The notes below the pieces were generated by a model. The model did not search any database. It was not told the DNA's origin and saw only the letters and a program-made list of their open reading frames with translations. A program made the translations under genes and the position numbers. From Gossypium raimondii (Eukaryota; Streptophyta; Magnoliopsida; Malvales; Malvaceae), in contig NC_068569.1 of the NCBI RefSeq assembly GCF_025698545.1, positions 24,366,001 to 24,430,000 of the forward strand: DNA of 64,000 nucleotides. Reading direction: 5' to 3'. Every line of letters starts with the position of its first letter. Within the stretch, counting starts at the first letter, position 1. This document shows positions 25,318-37,428 of this stretch, one piece after another.

Positions 25318-25745
25318 CATTTACTTGTTGAGAAAAACCTAGGAGGGCGTGGTGTAAAGTGAATATCGATGGAGCGAGGAGTAGTGGTATGAGTATACCT
25401 ACGACTCAAGGTGTTGTAGAAGATGGTAACGGAGATTAGATGATGAGTTTCAGCATGAATATTGGGTTATGCTTAATGATGAAAGGTGAACTTTGGGGGC
25501 TCTAGAAGGACTGCAGCAAACTTGGGAAATGAGAATAGGAAAGGTGATTCTTGAGTTGGACAACTTACTTGCAATCTCTATAATAACAGAGCTTTGATGC
25601 GAGCTATAAGGAGGCTCCTTTGGTTGGATTGGGAGGTTGAAGTGACCCACGTTTATGGAGAAAGGCACAAACATTTGGTGGTAATAAATTGATTCAAGCT
25701 CCAAGTACAATTCGTCGCATCTTAATCATGGTAGCAGTAGCACTC
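25318..25745 (+). mobile_element. Orphan RNase H domain of a non-LTR retroelement (RVT_3 type), degenerate
   Basis: The plus strand reads CKVNIDGARSSG, then GELWGLLEGLQQTWEMRIGK, VILELDNLLA and VEVTHVYGERHKHLVV. This matches the D...E...D pattern of the RNase H domain that ends many plant LINE polyproteins (the WxxNxDGA, E.WG...GL and LE.D blocks). In-frame stops (for example after the GDW-like block) show decay. No reverse transcriptase is adjacent, so only the 3' end of the element was inserted or survived. Confidence 0.7.
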
Positions 25746-26952
25746 AATTGTTGTTTAATCTATTTAATCCCTTTTACTATAATTTTTTTTTCTTTCAGCT
25801 TAATGTCACAAGAAATTCTTAGGTAGTATGCATCACAATAATTTAGTTAAAAGTTACTTAAAAATTATTTTGAAGTAATGAATATTGTATACTAGTATTT
25901 TTTATCTTTTATTATTTTTAATATAAATTATTTAAATAAAAATTAAACAATAGAAAAATGAGGTGTTTAAAATTAATTTTAAATATTTTTATAAATATAT
26001 ATTAATATTTTTTCTAATTTAAATTACTTTTAAAATCCAAAGAATGCGTTGATGTTCTAATTCGAATAAAAATAACATTATTTTCTAACACTTACAAGAA
26101 TATGATATTTTATAGCAATGTCAATTCAGCTATTAATTGAAAGTCGATTTGAAATTGTAAGGCTCCACAAGATAGAATTTTAATTAATAGGAAGCGAGCT
26201 TGTGGGTATTTGATGAAGACTTATTTACATGCTTTACGAGATTCTAGGTTCTCAAAAGCGGTATAGAATGCGGTGATTCCTAGTCTAGTAAAGAATAATT
26301 TCTTCTCCACAAGTTTAAATTTATGATTAAATAAAAACTTGTCTATCGCAATAAGAGTTGAAAGTGAGCTAAGGAAATTAGTCGACTTAATTTGCAATGT
26401 ACTAGAGGTGGGTCTAGCAGGTCGAAAATGTACTCTTTTTGGACAATCTATAAAGACATTATATGAAATTAGGATCTCCATTCTTAATCAAAATTGGCGA
26501 TACCTTATTCAATTTTGAGTTTTGAAATTTAGGGTTTTAGAACTCTAACCATTTCAACAAATATTGCTATCAAAATTTTAAGTTAAAACACCAAATTTCT
26601 TAAGCTTAAACCCAAAAGTATTAGAATATCCAATCAATTAGTAAAGAAACACTACCATTCGTTTCGCCTGAGGCTGTTGATTTCAATACCTGAATAAATT
26701 TCTGTTAATTTAAAGTTTCAATCTTTTAGATTTTTTTTACACTGAGTTTTTTATTTATTTGGTGAGTTTTATTGTTTTTAGATATTATGTGTAAGAATAT
26801 ATATTTTTTAAAATTTCATATATTATTCATTTGTGAGATATAAGCCAAACAAAAACATACTCTACATTTTTACCTATTACTTGCACCCTAAACAGACAAG
26901 AAAGAAAGGAAATAAAGAAAGAAAAAGAGTGAAGTTGAGTGCTTGGTTCATT
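25746..26952. other. AT-rich spacer with no recognised gene
   Basis: Low-complexity AT-rich sequence. An 86-codon minus-strand open frame at 26,221-26,481 has no recognisable domain and no clear splice context, so it was not called. Confidence 0.45.
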
Positions 26953-28594
26953 CTACAATGTAATCTCCCTATTGAAAATCCAGCTAAACTTCACTGCTTG
27001 AGGCCCCATTTTCTTAGCCCTCTCCTCTGCTCGTTCTTGTAATTTCCTAATCCTAGGCGCTAAGTTGCACACAAATTCCTGCGCTCGCCTCCCTTCATCC
27101 CTCAACCCTTCCAACTTCTCCAATCCCCACCTTTCATTCAATGCCTCCACTATATCAGCGTAATCATCCGACGTATACACTCCTATCCGCTGTGCCACGG
27201 CGGCGAAGTGCTCAAACAACCGTGGGTCTTCGCCGTCGAACATCAAGTGAGCTGGCATTGTTATCTTTTTCTTCATCATATCGCCGATTGCTAGCATTGC
27301 TCCAGTCGGGTCGATTTCGAGTAGTTTGCCGACTATCTTTGAGTAGGCCATTTCATGGCGTTTCTCGTCCGCCGCAATGGTGCCGCATATGCGTGCCAAG
27401 ACTGGGTCGCCACCTTCCTTGGCTAAACGAGCGGTGTTACCGTGGGATACAAAGGTAGCTCGCTCTTGGAATGAGGTGTAGACGAAGCCCAAGTATGGGT
27501 TGTTTTCGGTTCCAGGGTCCTGTCAAACACACTCCATTTTTGGAGTATATCAAGTATATATACTAATAGGTGCTTAAAATTTTAAAAAAAAAATGCATGA
27601 AAAAATTAAGTAGTTATTTTTATTTTTTTAAATCTTCAATTTAAAAATGTAAAAGTAATTATTTATTCATTAAAATTAAAAAAGTTAAAAACAAAACACC
27701 TCTATAATAGTACTTGCTACTCTTTAAAAAGAAATTTCCAACCCCACTTCAATAAAAAATTATAATAATATACTAGATAGATAGATTCATAAGATATTTT
27801 AAAATATTTTTGAATTAATTTTAATTCATAAACATAAAAATTATAAAATTCTAACAAGTAATTTATAGAAATAATAAAGGCGGTAAAAAAACCCTTACCA
27901 TTCCAGCTCCATCGGTTACTGATCATTTAATTGAGGATTAAATTTTAAAAATAAACAAAAAAATTGTAAATTAATGAAACAGTGATGAAAATGTTACCAT
28001 TCCAGCGCCGATCAGATATTGCAGAGTCCGCTCAATCATGAACATATTAACTCTCCCTGACAAATACAGATAATTCCTCAACAAATCGCCGTGCCGGTTC
28101 TCCTCCGCCGTCCAAGCCCGTGTCCAAACAGCCCACGGACTAGAGCTAGCCCCTGTCTCATCCTTCACCCCATCCAACGTATTGATCATCGTCTGATACG
28201 TCGGCAATGCCTCCTCCGTTATCATATCTCCGACCAACACCACGAAATAATCATCCGGCAGCTCTGCCATGCGTTCTCTCAGCTCCTTCACTTGGTCGTT
28301 GAACTCTTCCAATGGTAATGCCGGATCCGGCAAAAAGGTCTGCGGTTGCCAGCAATCTTTGACTGGTTTGAGCAGAGGTAATACATTTTCGGTGGCCCAG
28401 TTTTCCATTGATTTGAACACTTCTTGCTTTTCGGGTGGCATTGAGTGAGTCTTTTGATGTTTCGGAGGAGATACCGTAACGGCGGAGGAGATCGGGGAGA
28501 ATCTGACGGCGGAGGTTGGTGGAGAATGGCGACGGTGATGGACACGTGGCGTCCATGAGAGGTTTTTGGTAGGAAGGCAGTGAGAGAGTTGCAT
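26953..28594 (-). CDS. SAD: Plastid acyl-[acyl-carrier-protein] desaturase (stearoyl-ACP desaturase family)
   Basis: This soluble di-iron enzyme of the plastid stroma puts a cis double bond into ACP-bound saturated fatty acids, classically 18:0-ACP to 18:1 delta-9, using ferredoxin and O2. Two exons, 28594-27998 and 27519-26953, join after IGAGM to give 387 residues, the normal family length. Residues 1 to about 45 are basic and Ser/Pro-rich, like a transit peptide. Iron-ligand blocks are all present: DMITEEAL (123-130), EENRHGD (164-170), the SFQERATF block (about 215-222) and DEKRHE (250-255). An in-frame ATG at 28669 exists, but translation from there would cross the likely TATA box, so the start at 28594 was chosen. 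Compared with the usual plant sequence, the segment [20 protein letters not shown] is unusual (normally MRxIEKTIQYLIGSGMDPR). Substrate preference could differ. Confidence 0.94.
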
Positions 28595-28656
28595 GGTGAC
28601 AATAGTGTTTAGCGTTTCAGGGATTTGCCGGTGAAGTTTCAAAAGCAATGCTGTAA

Positions 28657-28664
28657 AATATATA
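28657..28664 (-). promoter_or_regulatory. Probable TATA box of the desaturase gene
   Basis: TATATATT on the minus strand, about 63 bases upstream of the chosen start codon. It lies inside the upstream in-frame extension and argues against translation from the more distal ATG. Confidence 0.45.
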
Positions 28665-28679
28665 TGCAAAGAGTGACTA

Positions 28680-30784
28680 TTTGACCCAGCTGTTTACTAT
28701 AATTACAATGTTGCCATTTACGATTTTATTTGTTGTGGGGTAATAATTTAAGATTTTATTTTACGAACTTGGTTGATAAAAAATTTGTGAAGCAGTTTTT
28801 TTAAATAATGATTTATTTCACCTTTTAATTTTATAAAATAAATATTTTAAATTTATTTAATTTATTTAATTTTAGTTTTAAATTTATATTATTTGTCAAA
28901 TAACTTTAAAATAAATACAAAATTAACGTCTTGACATGCTATACATATGTATGTCAATTCAATAATTAATGATTTATTTCACCTTTTAATTTTATAAAAT
29001 AAATATTTTAAATTTATTTAATTTTTATCATTTTAGTTTTAAATTTATATTATTTATCAAATAACTCTAAAATAAATACAAAATTAACGTCTTGACATGC
29101 TATACATATATATGTCAATTCAATAATTAATTAATTTTAAAATTAAAAATTAAAAATTAAAAAATAATAAAAAAGATAATTTAAAATTATAAATTATTAA
29201 AATTATAAAACATATATTTTTAATATTTTTAAATTTTAATTAATTAATTACGAATATAACATATGCGTAGATTGGCACGTGAATAGTGCGTAAGTAAAAT
29301 TAAGAAACATTAATTTTTCGTCTATTTTTGAGTGATTTTACAAATAATATAAATTTAAAGATATAAAAATTAAATAAATAACTAATATTTTTATAAAATT
29401 GGACTACTTTAATTTTTTTCGTTAAGAAATATAAGAGAAGAGTGAGCTTTTATAAATATTTCAAATTTTCTCAAATTTTTATTTTAATTTTCATTAATTG
29501 ATTGCACTGTTAATTCTACACATTTTTCTACGGAGTATTTATATGATGAAATTTAATTCACACGTTATATTTATGTAAATAAAAAAATTAAATCTTTGAA
29601 AGTCCAATTAAGACCTTGAATTGAAATCATAATTCTCCTTTTTTTTTTTAAACTCCGACCTATTTCATCCCGAAATTAAATTTTTTTAAAAAGTCTTATA
29701 AAATCCAAGTTATAATTTTCAAATAAAGAGTTACGATGACTTTTTATGTTTTCTGGATTATTTTAGTGTGAAAAATAAAATAAACTAGTTAAATGAGTAT
29801 TGAGAAAGATAAACAGTAAATATATATTTTGAAAAATATATCTTTTTAATTTAAAAAAAGAACAAAGAAAATTGATAATGGTGAATAAAGGGTAAAAAGG
29901 TGAAGCTGTTGAAATGGAAAACAATGGGTGCAGTTGTTTTAAAGAGAGGAAAATACATGAAATTAACCATTCTGTGGGCTTAAGCATAAAAACAAAGTTG
30001 TTGACAGCAGTTTTATTTTGAATTAAAATATTAAATAGGCTCTTGAATTTTATTATTTTATTTAAATTATATTTTATATTTTCATCCTATTTATATAAAT
30101 TTTAAATTTCAATTTGCAGCTAAAAGAAATCTTAAATCTTTTTTAATATAGTCTTTACTTGTATATAATGATGGATAAAACTTATAAACAATGATGATTA
30201 AAATTTTGTCAAACAAACCGTGTGAATATGTAACTATGGTTAAAGCTTATATGTAACAATTATTAAAGTTCTTATCAAACTCACAAATTTCAAACACCTA
30301 CAAATTTAAACCGTATGACTGTTTTTTTTCGATAAAGTCTCTACACAGTTTCTAATAGCTGTGTAATAAAGCCTTAATGGCCTATTTACACATTAAATCC
30401 CTTGATTTATAATTTTTATTCAAATTCGCCCCTACATGATATTCTATATATCTTCAATTTAGTCCTTGTTTTCTTTTTAATTAGAAATTGTTGTTTTGCC
30501 ATCAAAGACTATTGTAAAAAGGCAGGCATCAATTGCTTTTGCAATAATGTAATAGGGGTGGAGAAAATCTCCAACAAAAATTCCACAGAAAACTAATGAA
30601 ATAGCTAAACATTTTCAAAAGAAATTGAATAACGAATGTTCAAAGAGGTTCAAAACTAAGGTGTGTACACATATCCAGATAACCATTGGGAGGAACTCAA
30701 TCTATAATTTTTTCTTTAAAAAAAACCGTTGACTATAAGATCTGCACAGAAAATATGTAGGAGAAAATGAAAGGAAAAATAAAA
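28680..30784. other. AT-rich spacer between desaturase and GUX
   Basis: No gene seen apart from the tandem duplication described at 28,806. The segment holds the desaturase promoter side and the GUX 3' untranslated region; neither transcript end can be fixed. Confidence 0.5.
28806..29132. repeat. About 161-bp tandem duplication
   Basis: Two copies start TAATGATTTATTTCACC at 28806 and 28967. Both carry the same landmark ACGTCTTGACATGCTATACATAT near their ends (ATGT versus ATAT after it). A few substitutions and a small indel separate them, so the event is fairly recent. Confidence 0.88.
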
Positions 30785-33700
30785 TCATAATGAAGAGAGA
30801 GATACCTTCTTTATAGCAGGTGGTGATGGGTTAGCAGTTGAATTATCCGTCCAATTCTTTTCACCCCAATGCCACAGCATACTTTCCCAGAAGCAGAATT
30901 CTTCAAAACACGTCTTTAAACGCTTGTCTTTTATCTTAATTTTCCAATGGCCATCTGTGTAATTACCTTTCTCAGCTTGCCTCCGATCCCACTCTAACTG
31001 TGCCTTCTGTTTCGACCGAAGTAGACAGTACTTCTGTAAATTTTCTGGCATCGCATCGTGTACCTTCCACCATGTTTTGTGAGCAACATCACTAGCAAAC
31101 TCCTGCAAAATGTCCACATTCCAGTTGCAATCATAGTCCCGGAAGCATAGCCATGGTTTGTTTCCCAGATAATGGATGACATAAAGAATTGGTGGATGGG
31201 CTCCAAAGAGGCGAGTCTTCATCTGTTTCTTCTCCACCTCATCACCTTCCCAGAAGTGCTTCAAGAAGTTCATGTGTTTTGGAATCCGATGCCACCAAGT
31301 AAATATTTCATTCAGATAACCCTGATCACCACCATTGTATGATTCAATCTCATTGATGTGATCCATTAGTAGCTGGAATGTACAATTCGATGGCTCAACA
31401 ACCATCACACCCGAGTTGAAGAGCGTCGCATTGTTTCCTATAGCAGAAATTTCTGGCATCTCGAATAAGAAATCAATATTCCTAAGTATAAGAAGGTCAG
31501 CATCGATGAAAATAATCTTGTCATAATCTGTCAACTGCCAAAGACGGAACTTGCTGTAATTCCATTCATTATAAGCTTCTGGTTCAGCTTTTGGATTCCT
31601 GATTCTTTGGATTGTATAAATTTTCCACCCAGCAGCTTCCAAGCCACCTCTATGATAATCACTGATTGAGTCATCAACAAGTATCACAAGGTCCCTGGTT
31701 GAACCTGACATGCGGATACTTTGAGCAGCAGTAATGGCCCCACAAACATATACATGAGCCGAGTGTAGGATTGTTGCATATGCTTCGCGGTGTGCTCTCT
31801 CTGAATAGAAAGACCCTGTTCAAATTTATTTAGTTAGTTTATATTTACCTTTTGGACTCGGGAAAGCTAAAAAAATCAGTCAGTTTAAGCCCTTGTAGCC
31901 CATTAAGATGGTTGGACTTCAACCCAACATTAATAGGGCAATGTTCCAAATTATCAAGAAAAACTTAAAGAGTAAAATTAGAAAAGATTAAACAGGAAAA
32001 AGAAAACAGCAATCTTAGTAAAAAGACTCTAAATGTGTAAAAAGTTTATATAAATATTTCAACCAGTAAGCTTCAATTATCGTAATGAGTAGAAGAGTTT
32101 CTAGGAACAAATATCTGAAGAAACTAGATTGAAACTAACCTTTAGCCTGGAGAGGAACTGAAAGTTCACATGACCCGACTGGCAGTCGAATCTTTTCTCT
32201 TAACCTATGTAGGTTGGGTGTATACAGCCAAGCACTCCCTTCACGTGCAACAAGGTCCTTGCATGTAAAAAGATTTGGAAGCGGGAAGCAGTCAGTCACA
32301 AAAAGCACATGCACTGGGTGAAGCCCTTTAGCAGATGCAGCAAGCCTTGCTGCGGCTAGCTGAAAGTGTAGACGTGTGACATCTCTTGACCACTTCCCCG
32401 CCTTGTTGCAAGGAAGCTTAACAGCAATAAGATCAATCCGTGGTTTTCCAGGAAACTGAAGACTAGGTAGTGAAGGACAATTAGGAACCTCAAATTCTTC
32501 TTCTTCATCAATCCATTCAGGGAACAGGGATTCCCAAGTAACATTGTCTGCCACATAGTCCAATTGCAAAACAACATGCTCAGCATCTGGTAACAGCTGC
32601 TTCCATTGATCAGTTTCAGTATTATTGAAGTTCAATAAGCCAATTCCCTGATATTCGTCCCTGTCAGTCAGTTTCTCAATGACATTCAAGATTTGATCCC
32701 AATTTACATCCAACATTGATATATAACGTGGATCTGCGGCAACACTGTCTCTTATCCATCTGTCTACAAAACCGGGCCTGCTGCATGTAATAAATTCTAC
32801 TTCATATAACTGAAAAAATAGAACAAAAACAAGAGTAATGTCGAACATATATGCTATCAAACTTGCTGCTCCCAGATTTCCAGTACCAGGAATTCAAGGT
32901 CATGAATCTTTTAAAAGCTACTGAGATATTGAGGTCGTTACCCATGCTAGTTGGATAGCTAGTTAGATACAGTCACACAGATGTACTCACATGCATGCTC
33001 TTATATACATACGCATGGTTTATTTTCAAGCAGAAAATAATTAAAGTCCAGGAGAGCAAACTATAGACTAGATATAACAATTAACAGAAAGATACTTTGA
33101 AGGTAGAATATACCGAGATACAAGATTGGATGGACGATCTGAAATGTAAACTGCAGGAGAGCGAAGGAGAGTGATGAGAGATCCCACCAAAATTATAACC
33201 AGCACAACTTTCAAAGTAGATATCTTGCAATTCCAGTTCCTGTACCGAATAGGAACATGGAGAGCCTTCTCAACATTTCTGAAAACCTTGTTCCTTTGGA
33301 ACCCTCTTCTGCTTGTTTCTTCACTGTGAGAATGCAGTTATGAATTGCATCAGTCCGTGCCGATAAAGCATATAAAAGAGAAAGTTTTAGAAAACCAAAA
33401 AGCCACAAGTCTTGTGTGCTATGTTATTCAAACTCTTCATATTCTTTAAAGTGCTAATTTCTAACATCTATATCTGACACATTCAAACATGAGGATGAGG
33501 TATGATCCTCTAAATATATGGGGAAAACTTTAAGAAATTCAACATGCTCGTATTGAATGCATATCCACATTTGGCACTCACCAGTGTCCAGAAAAATAGC
33601 TTATGTGTAATAATGTAAGGCAAATCTAATGTCAGTATGGAGATAAGTGGAAGCATCCAAAACCCAATTTGCAAAAGCAAAGTAACTATATAGATAAACG

Positions 33701-34687
33701 AGCAAACTCCAAAAGTTTTCATAACTTAAAAAAACTAGTATTTACATGATACAAGTTACTTATCATGATGCTGTCTCTGGCTTCAACAATGTCACAAAAT
33801 ATTCCAAGTAGCAGAAAATAATAATAATAATAATAATAACAAACCCCAAGTTGTGGCTTAGTGGCCGGATGTTCACCTTCCATGGGAATAGCCTAGGTTG
33901 AAATCATTGTTGTACCAAAAAATAATAATAATAACTAATTCACATAAACAACAGCAATGGCAGCAAAAATATGATTGAAAACAAGAAGAATTAATGTAAA
34001 CAGTTGAAAGCTTAAGTAGTTAAAGTAAGAGAGGTGCTGCCTAACCCTAGCTCAATCTACTTCTTATTTGATCTTATTTTCAACAGCTAAAATGCTAAAA
34101 TAATGCACATAAATACCTACCGTATTAGGAAACTTCTTCAAATAATTAATATACAAAGGAAACTAATGCAATCTACAACTAAAATATTTCTGCCTTTCTC
34201 AACAACAAAAAAAAAAAACAACAATATTTCTGCTACAAATTAAAGAAACACTTCTAAAAGAATACAAATCACAGCCAAATTCAAACAGATCTTACTGCAT
34301 TTTCTTTCTTCTGGTCAAACAAACAGCGGTGCTTAAAGTAAACAAGCAAATCAAAGCAATGATTTACTATAAGATTTCAAGTTTTTAAAATGACAACAGT
34401 AATTAAAAGCAAAGATGCAAGTCAAAGGAAAATTAATAACTACAAACGGCGGCCAAATTCAACAGATCTTTCTGCATTTTCTTTTTCTAGTCAAACAAAC
34501 AGCAGTACTAAAAAAGCTCAGTCAACAAGCAAATCGAAGCAAAGATTTACTTAAATAATTCAAGTTTTTTAGTTGGCAACAGTAATTTTAAAAAATTGAT
34601 GAAGAAATGAGAGAAGAGAGGAACCGACGCGGCGGAAGCAGCAGCGCGGTGGCGGGGCTCTTTGGGACTCAGAGAGGGGCCTCTCAT
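30785..34687 (-). CDS. GUX: UDP-glucuronate:xylan alpha-glucuronosyltransferase (GUX/PGSIP, GT8), complete, 4 exons
   Basis: GUX enzymes are Golgi type II membrane proteins that add (methyl)glucuronic acid side chains to xylan of secondary walls. Exons 34687-34629, 33323-33114, 32780-32140 and 31815-30785 join in phase to 646 residues, near the usual 600-660. A short basic N-terminus precedes one transmembrane segment (about 57-73, LKVVLVIILVGSLITLL). A stem and GUX-specific domain follow (DRDEYQGIGLLNFNN, PEWIDEEEEFEVPNCPSLP), then the GT8 catalytic domain from about 310 with the metal-binding DAD at 408-410 (IFIDADLL), NSGVMVVEP (437-445), GGDQGYLN (465-472) and HYLGNKPW (518-525). Exon 1 and the exon 2/3 junction are inferred from phase. 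Donor GT at 34628 and acceptor before 32780 fit; an alternative acceptor before 32809 leaves the phases incompatible. Which GUX paralogue this is cannot be settled. Confidence 0.93.
33841..33920 (+). mobile_element. Short tRNA-like SINE or SINE fragment in GUX intron 1
   Basis: An 80-bp unit contains TGTGGCTTAGTGG, a good RNA polymerase III box A, and GGTTGAAATC, close to box B (GGTTCRANNCC), about 30 bases downstream. It is flanked by a 15-bp direct repeat AATAATAATAATAAC (33826-33840 and 33921-33935). Because that repeat is microsatellite-like, it may be either a true target-site duplication or a chance match. Confidence 0.55.
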
Positions 34688-37428
34688 CTTCAGAATAATT
34701 TCTTTCAGATCACCTGAAACTCAAAAATTAATAATCATTTGTTTATACTTTGAGATATTTAAAGCCTTTACTGATTTTTTTTTTCAAAATTTTAGGGGAA
34801 AAAAAGAAGGAAAGAGCTGGTTCTGTTGTGTGATCCAACGCTTTGAGAAATGAAAATGAGAGAGTGCGCGGCAGTTATTAGTACTTAAAAAGGAGAAATA
34901 AATTGTAATAATTGTTTTATTCTATTATCTGGCAATGATACTTGGCTTTTTGCCTAGATTAATTTAAGACAAATTTAGCCAAAAAGATTATTTAGTGTCT
35001 AAAAATATGTTTAAGATTAATTAATCTTATTATATAGGTATAGATATTCGTGTTTAACTAATGAGTGACTTATGTGAGTTTAAGATAATTAATATATTGG
35101 TGGTATTTTTCATAATTATATTTTTCACATTTTTTAACTATTTATTTACCTGATCTACGCTATAAAAGTATTTACCTCATATGTGTTGTTTCTCTAATTA
35201 TTTTTAGAAGATTAATAATATCACTACCACTAGATATATTGTTTTTTTTTTTTTTAAAAAATACTATCTTGGAATCATGAACAAAAGACATGATCCATAA
35301 TAGTACATACGATAAATAAATCACTATAAATTAATGCACAAATGTTATGTCTACAATAACAGCTACATTGGAATAATTCGAAAACAAACTAGAGATGCAT
35401 CAATTTGATCAAATCACTAAATTTTGCATCTTAGCATTGCCATCAGCAAATCAACTCGATCGGCCAATGAAAAACTGCCAAAAGCTTCAAAAAAACCTAC
35501 CACATCAATGATGCATAAAATGCCAAGTCTTAGTTGGTCTATTCTCCTCCTCCTCATCTCAAATCTACCACCATCATTATCATTAATCATGATAAAGCCT
35601 TTCGAGAATGGTCCCTAATAGATATGGCAGCACCCTTATATTGGCAAATCTCACATATACGTCAAAATAAGACTAAATATTAAAAGTAAAAATAAAATTA
35701 CATCTACTTTCAAAGAAAGCAGCGTGGACAAAACAAAAACCACAAAACTGTGAACAAAACCGTGATATTGTGGATTAAATTAAAAACAAAATAAAGCTAC
35801 GAAAAAATGTTGATGAAACTACAACCAGCTCAAAGGCTGGTGCCGCTGCCAACGAAGCGAAGATTTAGTTTGAAAAAGTTGAGCACCCTATGAAAAGAAT
35901 AGGAAAAGTAGTACAAATATGATTGATGTTCTAAAATTGGATCAGTGGTCAAATCGGTAAGATCAATTTTTTTGTTCAACCAATTCGATCATAGATCCAA
36001 CAATAAATAAATAATTACAAAATCATAAAAAATAACATTTATAAGCAAATTCAAATGTCAGGTTTTTGTCACGATCTAGTTTTTTACCGATTTTGAACAA
36101 TTCATTTGAAATTAGTTCAATCTCTTTATCTAAATTAGTATATTAATTAACTCTCAATCCAATCGATTTGACTAACCGATTTGATCCAATTCGATAACAC
36201 TAAACATTGTTACGTGGAATAATTTTAAAATTATCCTCAATACATTTATTGACAATTTTTTTATTTTTATTTTCTCTATTTTATTTAATTAAGTATTGAT
36301 GTTGTGTTTTCAAGGGTTAATAATAATGTTAAATTATCATTGTTAAAGAAATTAATTTAACACAAAAATAAAGCTAAACAAAAATCCTTGGTGATGGAGA
36401 TATTTTTCTTTTAAAAACCCTTCAAGTTAATTAGTTCCATGATTTTCTCTTTTTCCAAATATATTATTTTTAAAGTTGAAATATCACATTTTAAAAACCC
36501 TATAAAATTTAGGGATTATTTAGCAAAATATTCATCAAAAGTGGTTCTATTTTCCATTAACTCCTAATTACAACCCAACAAAAATGTTTAACTTGTATTA
36601 ATGCAGAGTAGGTTCCTTTTCATCTTATTTGTTAAAGATGACCTGTCCATAAGAATTATGCTATTAAAGTCAACGAAGAATACTAATAATAAGGATGGTG
36701 GTTGAAGAATTAATAGAAAAAGTACTCAATTATGCAGTAATGACAAATCCAGCTTTAGGCTTTGACAACCCTATTGTTAGACGGAATTTCTCTCTCAATT
36801 TTGTTTAATTGCTTTTGAAATGTTTAAAGCACTTATTCACTCAACAATATTTTATTTTTATAGTTAATTGGTTCTCAAAATGTGTTTTTATTTTTATTTT
36901 TAAGGTTAAATTATTGGAATATTTTTATTTATATTAATTATTTAAAAGATATTTAAAGTTTTAAATTAGTTTATATTTTATGTTTTATTATATTATCATA
37001 ATATATAATTTTTGTAATATTTTATAAATCATTAATTTTATAGAAAATTTATATTAATTACTTAAAAGGCACTTAAATTTTATGTTTCATTATATTAACT
37101 AATATTTTACTTCCTCCATCATGTTTAAAAGGGACCTTTTAACTTTTCACCACAAACTTTGACAACAATGTCAAACACTAATAAACTAAACTTTTTCGCG
37201 GCACATTTTAAAAGTTCTTTCCCATAATAATACTCAACTAATGATTAGTTAAGGATACTATTATTATTCTAGAGACCATATTATTAATTAATTCATTTAA
37301 AACACAAAAATAAAGGTGGAATATAACATTGGAAATGCTTTTATTAACAAAAATATGATAAATACGTATGTAATTACAATCATCTCATGATTAATCTTTG
37401 AGCATACTTCAGTAGCACCCTCCTCAAA
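34688..37428. other. GUX upstream region and AT-rich spacer
   Basis: The GUX promoter should lie in the first few hundred bases, but no clear TATA box was identified. The rest is AT-rich with no recognised gene, RNA or element boundary. A stretch near 35,935-36,190 rich in CCAATTCGA/CCGATTTG words looks like an old interspersed repeat. Confidence 0.45.

Noticed and set aside
26221..26481. 86-codon minus-strand frame downstream of the RNase H remnant
   Set aside because: No recognisable domain, AT-rich setting, no splice partners.
27141..28602. Frames of 75-105 codons on both strands within the desaturase gene
   Set aside because: Shadows of the GC-richer desaturase exons; the called frame carries the iron-ligand motifs.
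32780..32860. Upstream extension of GUX exon 3 with an apparent hydrophobic start (YMFDITLVFVLFFQLYE)
   Set aside because: It includes intron sequence before the acceptor; the real membrane segment is in exon 2, and only the acceptor before 32780 keeps phase.
32356..33408. Alternative minus-strand frames at 32,356-32,586 and 33,211-33,408
   Set aside because: They overlap GUX exons 2 and 3 in the wrong frame, and the correct frames match the family.
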